Positions 1 through 11,770 of a stretch of DNA of 64,000 nucleotides are shown here, one piece after another (the first letter of the stretch is position 1; every line of letters begins with the position of its first letter). Source of the DNA: Lethocerus indicus (lineage: Eukaryota > Arthropoda > Insecta > Hemiptera > Belostomatidae); NCBI GenBank assembly GCA_019843655.1, contig JACDQD010000002.1, forward strand, positions 18,313,154-18,377,153, given 5' to 3'. A program made the position numbers and the translations under genes. A model generated the notes under the pieces. That model was not told where the DNA came from. It was given only the letters and a program-made list of their open reading frames with translations, and searched no databases.

Positions 1-1902
1 TATTTTGATTAGTCGTCGTGGGCTTCAAACACATCCTCATAGATCGTACAAGTTATTGCAATCAATATAATGTTTTTGAGAATTGAACTATTGTGATAAT
101 AATTGACTAACTCTTCAAAGAGAGGGTAAATCTAAAAACAAGTTAAGGAGAGAGCGCTGGAGTGTTGCATTTATTGTTGAAACGACCGTCCCTCCGATTG
201 CTGACCTCCAAATTGTCCGTGAGTCATTTGTTTAGTCCGGAATCGACGCTTCGACTACGGCCGGAGTCTAATCGGGCCGCTATTTTAAAAAACTTGGACT
301 CAGTTATGGCTTCCGGTGCAAGCCAAGTCCTAGGAAGAACTTGCGGTGTTTATCCTGAAGCCAGTCCACTTTATTGACTATTGACTGGAATGGACATGAA
401 ATACTCGGTTATACCCCAAAACGGGACATTCGAGTTGTTACGTGACCCCGGCGTATTTTGTACGGGACCCTATCGTATTTGTACGGGACCATAGTGTATT
501 TTATACGGTCGGTGACACAATTCAGGGTGCGAGTCCGCCATTGATGATCTCCCTTATTCGTGATCCCGATCACGCGCTTTTTGAATTCCACGCTTAAACA
601 GCAATTCCGATTCCGACGTTTGTTCTGTTTTTCGCCGGCCGACCTTTTTCGGGTCGGCCTTTTCGTCGAAATAGAAATATATCAATGGCAATGAGACAAA
701 CATTGTTGAATGATGTTGAAAAAAAATAGTGGACCTAGAAGTGTGTAATAAATTAATTACATCTACAAAAATGTTAATTATTTTTTCTCTTTATTGTACA
801 GGGAGAATTAATAGGAATTTCCGGGTTTAAATAATTTTGAATAATGGTGGTGTAAGGGCGACGTAGTTGACTATTTATTTTAACTAAGGTTTTACGAGCT
901 ATGGCATATAATGTACGTTTAGCTCAGTTTGAAATTTTCTATTGGCGATTAGTGAATGCATCCATCTATATTACCTCCTTTGGCCAAATCACTAACATAT
1001 AACATATAATATAATGGTCATATAATGGTAATGGTCGGAATCGCTTATTTGACTTTTACTTGTGGCTAAGGTAGATATATGGTAGTTTTTACCTTTGAAA
1101 CGTCATATTTATAGGACATGCGCTATCCAATTACAAAGCTTATTCAATAAGTCATAATTCGATGGAATCGATTCTTTTCCCAATAAAATAAGGTATTATT
1201 TTTGCTGAAAACTATTCCTCGCTCCATCCAGGGATTTGGGCGAACATAATACGCTCTGGGATTCGGCCCTTTTCACGCAATTCTGGGCCAATTCGCTGAG
1301 TTTTTCTAATGCTTTTCTTCACAGCATTGCCAGAAGACTGAGTATCTTACATAGGCCATTAATCTGAACGCTTAGAGTGCAAAAGAATTGAACATGCCCT
1401 TAAAAATTGACTTAACCCTTCTTCCTTTATACCCTCTGTGTCTATGTGTATGTTACGTTACCTGAGCACGTTATTGAATTGGGCAAAGAAGTAAGTCGAA
1501 AACCTGTCATTGTTTAGAGGGGATAATAATTAGCAATGTGAATATTGGAATTGCCTAAACAATTATGAATAATTCGTTTTCTAACTACTGAAGACTTTAT
1601 ATGTCAATGTGGCGATTTATATTTTACTGACTATAATGTTTTTAGTGAATTATAAATCATTTAGCTTGACACCTCGGTTTGATTCTGATTTTTTATATAT
1701 TTAATCTGTGTGTGTGTGTGCGTGTGTGTATGTATGTATGCAGTAGACACGTGTATTGAATAATTCCCTTGACACCAATGGCTTCATTATCGATTTTATT
1801 TAAAGCGGAGTTTATGACAACTTTTTGCAAGGGAGTCGACTACTGTAGTAACATTCCTGAATAGTACCGCTTTACTCTACTACTCTGTGTAGTTATCAGA
1901 CA
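1..1902. other. No gene seen
   Basis: AT-rich, non-repetitive sequence with a GC-rich hairpin at 637-659 and a short GT run near 1706-1729. Nothing else recognised. Confidence 0.6.
637..659. other. Perfect 8-bp hairpin GGCCGACC/GGTCGGCC
   Basis: Eight-base arms with a 7-base loop, followed by TTTT. It looks like a bacterial terminator, but the setting is eukaryotic. Confidence 0.6.

Positions 1903-1954
<52 letters not shown>
1903..1954. repeat. (TA)n microsatellite
   Basis: Nearly pure alternating TA, seen directly. Confidence 0.95.
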
Positions 1955-1955
<1 letters not shown>

Positions 1956-4900
1956 TCGTACTTATTTACGAATATGTATTTTCCTGTATTCGACGTGAAC
2001 TTGGGATGTTTGTTTCCAAATGTTGGACTTGGTTCCCAGCGCTGGGGCAAGGTCGGCAAGTGGTCACTGGCGGGCACCCTTAAACGGACGAAATTCGAAT
2101 TTCGATTTGAATCGCCTCGAAGTGAAAAGTATAAAGTTGTCCGGTCCCTCGTCCGTAGAAAGTGTTATCCATAGTTACATATATCTTAGATCGGTGTTTT
2201 ACATAAATTTAAAGCCTGGATCTAAGTGAATGATGGGTAAATGGTTTGAAATGGCATTTCGTTTTTCTTCAGTTCTTGAACCGGTGTCAGTTTCAAACTC
2301 CCGCTATTTGTTGTAAGGAACTAAAAGAATATTGTTATTATAATTGTAGTATTGAAGAGTGCTTTGGTCTGTTGGTGCTATGCTCAAAATCCCTTCACAA
2401 TTGCTGGCGTGTTTTGATTCGGCGTTGATTTTACTCAACTACTGTTGATGATGTAATGCGTACATTTGATCTGGTAAATGTGTGGAGGCCACCCAGTGAC
2501 GACACATTGAGTCTTGGGACCTTTTTTTTACACGGACACGTAACCCGTGTATTCCCCCCGTTTTCCTACCTGTACAACTCTCCCGACCCTCTGCTTATAT
2601 ACTTTCTTGCTCTCGATCATTTTTAATGTTTCCTTCCACTGAATTCCTTCATTTTATTAATTTCAGTGGATCTACCTACTATCAAACAGTTTACTCGTGC
2701 ATTGTCTCTCTGATATTTTAGTTATTTTTTTATTATTATTTTAGTCGTCCATCATTGGAATCTGGAGTTTGCGACCGAATAATGTACGCATTCCGCATCA
2801 CAAGAGTATTTCCTACCTCCATGTCCAGGTTTATAATACCAGTTCACGTTTTATCGGAGTGAAAATATAAGCACCTAGTATAAAACCTTTTATAATGGTC
2901 TGTTGTGCATTGCCATTTCTTAAATAAAAAATTCAAATGTAATCTTCATAGATTTTAACAAAATACCCGAACAAACACTAGTCAGTTTTTTATTCGGTCC
3001 AGAGAAACGTAACTGTCGCATGCGTATTGTCTCCATCGTTGTTGTGATATTTATATTGATAACACGTTACGATTTTCAGGTATACTGGTTATGTTTTAAT
3101 ATTTACACACACATTAAAAACACTAAAGGGACTCTTAGTGGCTCCGTGTATAACTATTATGTGTTATATATATTTATATATATATATTTCCTCATTTCAA
3201 TATGGAGCATTGCCAGGGCTTAATTGAACCCGATGTCTTCTCTAATGTTGACCGAGCCAATACCGTTCATATTCGTGGCCGGGCCCTGGTTGCCGCTTTC
3301 AAAGCTAAATTATAATTAAATGATTTTTATTGCTCATCAACTTTGGAATCGTATTTTAATTAATATTTTAAATTCCGTCTGTAATCCTCCCTATTGAGAA
3401 TTCCAATTAAACTAGTTATGGTCGTTTGAATTTTCCGTCGTTGATCTTGGCCGTTTTATCATATTTCCCCTACTTGAATGTTTCTATTTACATTTTTCAG
3501 CTGGCCCCGCCTCAACTCTCTCGTTTGTCGTTGCCCGAGGAGCGATTGCAGCGTACTACGTTTTCCTTCGAAAGTTTACGGGTCTTCTCGCAGTTTCAGA
3601 GTTTCTTATGCAAACATCAAAAGACAAAGTCTCGGTTTACGCTAATTTCAGGCGACAGCGCCGTCACGAATCCTACCCATTCCTGTAGACGCTCGCCCTA
3701 GCCGTTGTTCTTCATAATGAAAATTGTTTGAGAATAATTTTAAAGTGTGAGTCCCTTAAATACGTAGAAACTTTTGCTTTAAATTTAAATTTTTTATTCC
3801 CTTTCCAAGCGTAGACAGGCGACAAGGGAGGCCTTGGAAATTGCGTTCAAAGTAGTTTTCGGACGAGCGTCTGTGTGTAAATTCTTTCAAATAAGATATG
3901 TTTTCATAAAATATGTATTATTTTTCCCCTTCCTTTGCGTGGTGTATTCCGCCATAGATATTTCCCTCTGGCTCTTATTTAATATTTAATTTATAACCTT
4001 TTTGTCGTGGAAACTTCTACCTTCTACTTGTGAACGATTCTCCCTTTTAAATGTACTCCTTTCTGCGTCCCTTGTGGCAATAAGTAAGAGAGACCGAAAA
4101 CCGCTCGAGTGATAATTTAACCAACTTTTTCATATCTCTTAAGGAAACCCTAAATTACACTTTATTTATTAATACCGCTACCCTAAACTGACCGAAGCCA
4201 TTTTTTCTGCCATATCGTATATACATTATTGTATATAGTCGTAGTAATGACGAATTTTTCCCAGTAATACAATTTGAGCGCAGTAAAAAGAGATAGGGGG
4301 TGATATTATAAAGCGTTTCACATTAGTGAGTCTGCATAAGACACCTATCTTTTTTTATAACATGTGACATAAGGACGCGGGTTCAGATTTATAATTCATG
4401 ATTCGTCTTCTTCAAACAAGAGAAGACGATTCAAACAAGAGATTCGTCTTACTAAATATATATTTTCGCGTCAACTTAGCCACTTGCATTGACTTGCGAT
4501 AGAGTTGTACCTCGTTGAAGTAATAAAAATCGTAAAATATTTTCTTTAAACAAAACCAGAAAAAGGAATACTCCACGAATTGTGATTACGGTGTGAACCT
4601 TGAACTGTTTCGTTGTCATATTTGCTTGATTCTTCGTTTGAGTGATCTTCGAGTTGGGGTCACAAAAATATATAGCGGTATTTAGCCGAGTGATTTGGAA
4701 AGCGTCCGAGGGTTGGGAGCGCATCCGAAGCCGGGTTCACCTTCGATTGAATAATATGATGGATATGGGTCGATGCCACCGGACACATCGAAATATTCAC
4801 AAACCCAAATCTGGAGGTTCTCATCTCGGACCTCGGTCGTTTTTCACCGCCAACGTCCTCCGCTCTGATGTGATCCGCGTCCTCACCCATTTGAAACTAC

Positions 4901-5160
4901 TCAAAAGAAGGTCTTGAATAACTACGAATTTTTTCTTTTTGGGACTAAGATTCTCAGGTCTTGATAATCGACCTTTTAATATGTGTACCTATTTATAATC
5001 TTTTAATTTATCATTTCTTTAAGAAGAAAAAAAGGACTGTGTTCATCAGTCCGTCTTATATTAGCGCTGATGTTTGGTCGTTGTGTACTACCCCTACGTA
5101 TAACAACGCATCGAAATAACGATAACTTTCTAATAGACATACTCCATATACATATATACA

Positions 5161-5163
<3 letters not shown>
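1955..5163. other. No gene seen
   Basis: Moderately AT-rich unique sequence. Short open frames (for example 4642-4917) do not resemble known proteins. Confidence 0.55.

Positions 5164-5207
<44 letters not shown>
5164..5207. repeat. (TA)n microsatellite
   Basis: Perfect alternating TA. Confidence 0.95.
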
Positions 5208-5210
<3 letters not shown>

Positions 5211-5360
5211 TCACCATTTATTGTACTCTTTTACCTTAGCGCTGTAACTTATCTTAACGCTTCTCTCTATAACCGTTTATCGTTTCAAGTGGTTCAAAAT
5301 ATTAAAGATTGAGGACACACTAATAAAGCTATTGCCTTATCCTGAATTATATTTATATGC

Positions 5361-5392
<32 letters not shown>
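5361..5392. repeat. (CA)n microsatellite
   Basis: Sixteen CA units. Confidence 0.95.
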
Positions 5393-5394
<2 letters not shown>

Positions 5395-7558
5395 AATATA
5401 TATTATTTATAGTATGGAATCTATATTGTAGATCACATTGAGGTTGGTCGACACTCTCGTGATATTAAACGTTTAAATATTTGAAGTCGCAATGATAAAA
5501 TGTCCTCGGTTAAGGTAGGAAAGTCTAGAACAAATGGCCCTGTAAGGATCGCTAAATCCCCGGAGAGGCTTACCTAGGCCTGTTGAATGATACATGGACC
5601 GCCTCCGTGTAGTGACCTCCAAAGTCTTAAAACTTATGTCCGCGGTTGTTTTTAGGTTTTAACATAAGATTGGTCAGGTGTATGAAATAGTTTAAATGCA
5701 TTCGAAAATTTAATTAGTATGTATAGTCGATATTAAATTGATGAATATACTACTTTATTAAATATTTCGATATTAAATTTACTATTTTTAAACGTAAGAG
5801 TCACGAAATGTGGCTTTTATTTATTTAACATTTTTACCGTGCAACTGAACATTTAAAAAAATATATTAACCTTATCTTATCACGCTACCTCACGTGTAAC
5901 TGTCATATTTGAAGGCCCTTTTTATGTATCAATTTTGAATGCCTGTTAGAGCATCCACGAGGATCATCAGTCTTGGGATGTTCTCCACACGCTTGTTTGG
6001 TACTCGCAATCCTCCGTAGCATTCCGTCAATAAATGAAAATACGCATTTCGTTTGCCAGTTGCACTGGCCAGTGAGACTGTTACGGGGGATGTTACTGAC
6101 AGTGGCGAAAGGTGGAAGCCGGTCTGTTTTAGGGAAAACAAAGGTGGGAGACAGAAAATCGCACGAGTATTCCACTATATTCCTGATCAAATAACAAAAA
6201 ATAATCACAAATAAACATGGGAATATATTTAATTAAATATGACGAACTAACGAATAGAAACGAACTAGCTCTTCTTTTATTAGAAATTGCTGTTCCCTAC
6301 TGAATTAAGAATGAAACTGTTTTAGGATAAATAGAATACTAAATTTACAAACAATATAATAACGAAATATAATAAAAATCTACAGAAGAATGATACTGAA
6401 GGAAGGACTGAATGAAAAGTGCAAGGTGGAAACGGTGGGAGGTCGGTGGTGCAGGCTGCATCCGGAGGAAGGTGAAGGCCACCTCTCTCACCGTTGCATA
6501 TTGCCTGTCACATCTGATGACTGCATTAGATTTGCAAATGCACCCTTGATGCAGCCTCCTGCACTCCAATGCACCCGATATTATTCGGGTGACCCGCCTA
6601 CGGCCCATAGCTCTCTGTCATTCTTTTAGGAACTCGCCCTTCTCACCAGTTCCATTTCAAACGCGTCTGACGGACACTTTATGCAGCCGAAAAACGCCGG
6701 TTATTAATTGCCTCGTCGCGAGCAATTCATTTAAACTGAAAATATAGAGATTTTCCAATTGTCATAATATTTTGGCCCTTTATTTTCCTAGGTTCTGTGA
6801 GCAAACATTTGGTGGCCACTCGCTCGTTATATTAACGTCGTGGGGCGGGGGTAGTTTATCAAACATGAATCTCAGTAATATAGGCTAAATATAATATCGA
6901 CATTGTTATAAGAATAACTAATTCCTTCCGGAAGAATTGTTTATTAAAAGGGTAAGTTCAAAAGTTGGGTTGCAAAACTGCCAGTTCTGTAGTTTAGAAA
7001 CTAAGTTGTTAGAATTTCTTAATAACTGAAAGAGAAAATGTTCGGGCTAAATTATATTTAGAAGGATGAGTCGGGATCCGTTACTATTAAATATTTTGCG
7101 AAGAAGTTCCAGAATATGGTCACCGGCGGCTCTAAACGCTTCGCGGTCGACGTCTTGTCCGTACCATTCCCACCACGTACCGTTCACTTGGCAACATCTA
7201 CATAATAAGCCCTTCGCTGGGTCGTGAAGGTTCTTGTCTTATTTTCGGTTTTGATATGTATAATTAGCTTTATATCATAGCAGGCTACAAATATCTGTGG
7301 TATTATATTTTACATATTTTTGCTTGTCTTAGCATTTATAATATCCTTGACCAAGAATATGTCTGTATTGTAGACATTTATTGTTACATTATTGTGTTGA
7401 CTAAATACGTTTTGTAACTTTCGTTATTCATGATACTTATTATTGTTATATTATATTTTGTCGGAATCATAGGTGTTGATCCAAATCCTCTCACATTTTA
7501 CACCAATTACTATAAAAAATACTGAGGCAACCGTAGATTTCGTGTGCTGTGTCTCCTC
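5393..7558. other. No gene seen; small foldbacks
   Basis: Contains a perfect hairpin ACCCGA/TCGGGT at 6573-6590 and imperfect inverted copies of GCAGGCTGCATC between about 6450 and 6562. No coding sequence recognised. Confidence 0.5.
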
Positions 7559-8100
7559 TTGCTGGTTTGGTCGCTTGCTAGACCGGTTTCGGCTGCTCGC
7601 CATCTTCAGTAGCGGTGTTAGTCAGTTTTGGCACTTTGGATGTTTTTGGATGTCACTGCACTGTCACCGTCACATGTACTGTGGTGGTTGTCTGTCGTGT
7701 GTATATGTCTTGTTATTTTCTTTTTGGGGGATGTTTGTCTTCTTTGTGTTGAGGGGGGAAGGTGGGATTTTATACCCACCTTAATCTACCCACCTTAATC
7801 AACCCACCATAAGTTAATCTGCTTAAGTCTTTGTTGGATTATCGGTCAAATATATATTTGATCACACATCTGGTCACAACTAGTAGGCTCTGATTTACAA
7901 ATATATGACAGGAAACCTATCTGGTATTGTGTATTTACGATAATAAAAGTTTTTCTGTTGGTCCAAAATTTGTTGATAAAAGTTTATTTATAGTGATCTA
8001 GTTAATCGGTGCAAATGTACCCAACGAACTTTAGTTAAGCACATTTCCGCACCACCCTCAGGGAGCGATAGTTTATCTATGGAAGTGCACGCCACGAACT
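7559..8100. repeat. Penelope-associated terminal repeat, copy 1
   Basis: Shares three blocks in the same order with 30090-30715: AGTAGCGGTGTTAGTC, CACTGCACTGTCAC and ACCCAACGAACTTTAGTTAA. It extends further at its left end, where CTAGACCGGTTTCGG and GCCATCTTCAG occur, a motif pair common at Penelope-like element ends. No reverse transcriptase fragment is attached here. Confidence 0.65.
7577..7613 (-). ncRNA. Hammerhead-ribozyme-like motif
   Basis: On the minus strand the order is GCTA, CTGAAGA, TGGCGAGCAGCC, GAAA, CCGGTC, TAGC. CTGAAGA fits the CUGANGA core and GAAA fits the second core strand. ACC/GGU makes a minimal stem III with GUC as cleavage triplet, and GCTA/TAGC gives a 4-bp stem I. 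Stem II is GGC/GCC with a bulged U at its base, which departs from the consensus. Penelope-like elements are known to carry type I hammerheads with minimal stem III. Activity is not shown. Confidence 0.4.
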
Positions 8101-11100
8101 AATAACTGCAACTTCGTAATGTTATGTATAAAAATTACCGAATATTCTACTTTCCATTTAACGTTAATTTGGATAAAGTAGTATTACTCTGCCTTCTTCT
8201 ATGATTATATCCTAATTGTAGATATACATGAAATGATCAGTAAATTTCTTTTCAGCAACAACCTTAGCGCATTTCAGATGGCTAGGAGTTGTTACTAAAG
8301 TCAGATATATTCGTATTTGTTATGGATACGGGTATTTCATCAATAAGAGTCATTATTCTCAATTTAAAATTTATAGGAATTTTATAATGGATTCATGGGT
8401 CATGACACGTGCACGTTATAATTTCAAGAATTATTTTCTATCGTTTCACTACATTCTAGTCTAATTTAAATGGCAAATAGTGTTTCCCATCAGCTTTGTG
8501 CATTATGGCTTCCGACCCGTTTTACTACTTCATATGATATGTCTTTCAAAGGTTGCGTTTAACTTGCGGTATTTCCGTTGATTTAAGTCTTAATCTTTAA
8601 GTATGCTTAGATTTAAAATTTTAATCGGTCTGACCTTTCCGAGAGTCAATGTAGTTTTGACCTTTAAGATCGCCCCCGACTCGATTCTTCCCAACTTATT
8701 CGCCCCATTAGGAAGTAAATTGTTCCCTAATAATCTCTCGTCTGCGAGAGCTAGTTTTTTATCATCATCAGTCCAGTTCATGTATTCGGCGAACTAATGA
8801 ACAATTTTCACTTAGCATGTTTACACGCTAGTAAGTTGTGTGTTAAGTCCGACCGAATCTTCTTCTTGCAATATTCTATTACTTTTTATTACTAAATTAT
8901 GAGTTATAGGCAGCACTGTTTCCCCCCTGGTCATGCAGAATAGATAATACTTCGTTTATTTTGTTTTGTTTGCGTTTACATCCCTCAAATATTGTATCCA
9001 CAGGGAGAATCGTAACATTAGGTTTTCTCTATCTATATAATTCGGAATTTACTGTCATTGAACAGGTTCTCTGTGTAGAGGTCGGATGAATAAAGCCATG
9101 TGAGTACGAGCCGCGTACCTCGAGCACTGAGAACGTTTCAACACGTGGTCCCATCATTTCAACAATAGGCCGACTGCCTTTCGTAACGGAGTCGACGGTG
9201 GACCTCGACGCCTTTTAGGAAGAAGCCTTTCATTTTTCCTTCCCAACCCACCCGCTTCCCCTCGCTTGACTGGGCTCCACAGGATATCCACTATAACATG
9301 TAGAGCATTCAGTTATTGTAGAGTTATCATTTCTAATCTGTTCACGTAAGTAACTGGGATTTGACTAGTCTTTCTTCCTTCCGATTCAAATTAAATGCGT
9401 TAATACTGCTGTAAGTTAAATTATAATTGAAAAACATTAACTATTCATGAAATGGAATGCTTAATCGTGAACAAATAATCATGAATCGAGGATAATGGGC
9501 ATGTATTGTGAGATTTTAGGAAGAGTTGTTTCTTCATCCAAATGTAACTTATCAATTACAGGGTGAAAAGTAATGCAATTAATATAAATGTCCCTCTATA
9601 TTTTTACTGATCTCCCACCTCCCTTAAGGACTGTCGATAAAATTAAGGGATCTCGTTGACATAATTTGTGACACTACCTGTAGATAAATAATAATACTAG
9701 CTAATGTTGTGAGTTCAGCCGAAGGCCCGTGTGTGAGGAGGACCGCACTGTCTGACAGCATTTTCGACTCAGGAGTAGATAACTGTAGAGAAAAATTCAT
9801 ACCCACTTAAGGAAGTAGCTTAAGCTCAGTTAGAAACCTGGGATGTTTTGTGCGTTATTTTATCGGAACGAGACGCCACATGCCAGGTTGCTGTACTCTC
9901 TACGGAGGGCTTTCTGGAAGACGGGTTACGAGTCAAATAATGTTTCCGCCCTGCGGGAGACTACAACGGTGGTGTAGGGGCGGAGCGGGCGAGCTCACGT
10001 GCGTTACGTCTTTTTGGGAGGTCCCGACAATCCCCCTTCGGTTTCCTGTACATTCTACCGTTAACTTCGTGACTCTAATGTTAACGCCATATTTGTTTAG
10101 ACCGCACTCACGGGAGAGTTTTGTGCTGCCGCCCGGAATAAAGATTTCGGTAGCGCGACCGGAGAGGCGTCGCACCCCCCGACCAGTTGCCTTTGCCTCA
10201 CCATTCTTCACGACTAGTGTAATCTCGCTTACGAAGAATGAGTTGTAAACAATCCGGCTTGTATTCTGCTGTTAGATATGGAGTATTGATCGATGTCTCT
10301 ATTAAACTACGTGTAGATATCTATCGAGCTCCTTATCGAGAAATCGCAAGGAATTTCGTCTTTAAGAGGGGACGATAGTTCCCCCCCGTCGTTTTTTTAG
10401 AATTAGAACATACTAACAGGACGCTTGGAATCCTATTCACACGAGTTCCGCCCCTTTTCTCCACCTCCCTCCCTTCAATTTTGCCATCTATTACCATTAA
10501 TTCAAACCGGTTTGTCTAGTTTAACGGTTCGTTTTTAATTTCACTTTTATACCGTTCTTGTTAGGCGTCTTTAGTATTAGAGCTATTTGCAGATTTTGTA
10601 CATAGATTTCAACTGTAAAAAGCACACGGAGTAAATGCGTGCGTCCAAAAATTGGGGCCCACGCTCCGTCTCTGTTGGCCGTAAAATCGGGTACCGGATT
10701 GTTACGAACACATTTATTTAGATTTATTCTGCTGTAGAAGACAGGTTAACCGTGTCCGCGACCGTTACCTGGAAGTCGTCTAACGCGTTGCACATACTTG
10801 ATTTCTTATATTTCTTTTGTTTCTATTAATGAATCGTTGTTTTTCTTTCCGTCCGGCTGAATCTATACGATATGTCTTAAAAATACCCTAGCCTGAATTG
10901 GCCCTTATTACCGTATAATAACACTGTGTGATATTTCTAATCAGCATTTATGAACGATAGTTTCTCAACATATTTAGCAACGGTAAATAAGGGTTGGGCT
11001 TAGTAATAAAAAAAGGTTAGGAATTACTAAAAAATCGGGCTGTTAGTAATGTTCCAGGACCGAATGTTCCTGTAGTCAGACTGCAGGTCAGACTAGGTTT

Positions 11101-11700
11101 GTTCTTCATTTATTTTACTGGGAGTGGTTTTTAATTTCATTATTTAATCGGGACAAATTTTGAAAAAGTTAGCGCGTGGCACGTTGTTGCAATCCAACCG
11201 GGCCGGAACCTGAGCGCTTGCACGATTTCACCGATCGGTTGTGAAATGCCGCCGCCACAGACTAATCGGTGGATGTCATAATTTCATTCATTGTACCTTT
11301 CTGCAGATTTTTTTTTAGCCTGCTCGGCGACTAATGTGGATTTGTCCACATGTTTGGATGAGTTATTGATTTCATTTTGGAGAGTAGCTTCCTCTGGGCT
11401 TGTTGTCAGACATTGAAACCCGATGTTGGGTGATGCTTGGAGAAATGAGAAGAATAATTCTAAAATCTTGAGTCTGGAGTTCATGGATATTCTCATTATG
11501 AAAATGAGTCGGCTGTGAGGATTAAACCCTCGACATTTCGGATAGTAATTTAGTGGATATACCGTTCCAATGGTCTTATGAATTTATACCAGTGTCTGCT
11601 CAGGATTACTACGTATACGATGGTAACAAATTTAACTTTTCAATTAAGGCGAATGACTGGAATTAACATTTATATTCCCAATGACAACTCTGTACCGCTT
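8101..11700. other. No gene seen
   Basis: A longer open frame (9850-10248, +) has no recognisable domain and an unconvincing composition. Otherwise nothing. Confidence 0.5.
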
Positions 11701-11748
<48 letters not shown>

Positions 11749-11770
11749 TATAATAATAATAATAATAATA
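11701..11770. repeat. (TAA)n microsatellite
   Basis: About 70 bp of AAT repeats with one interruption. Confidence 0.95.

Noticed and set aside
9850..10248. 132-codon open frame on the + strand with a 92-codon frame opposite
   Set aside because: No recognisable domain, and frames this long are expected by chance in a GC-richer patch of non-coding DNA.
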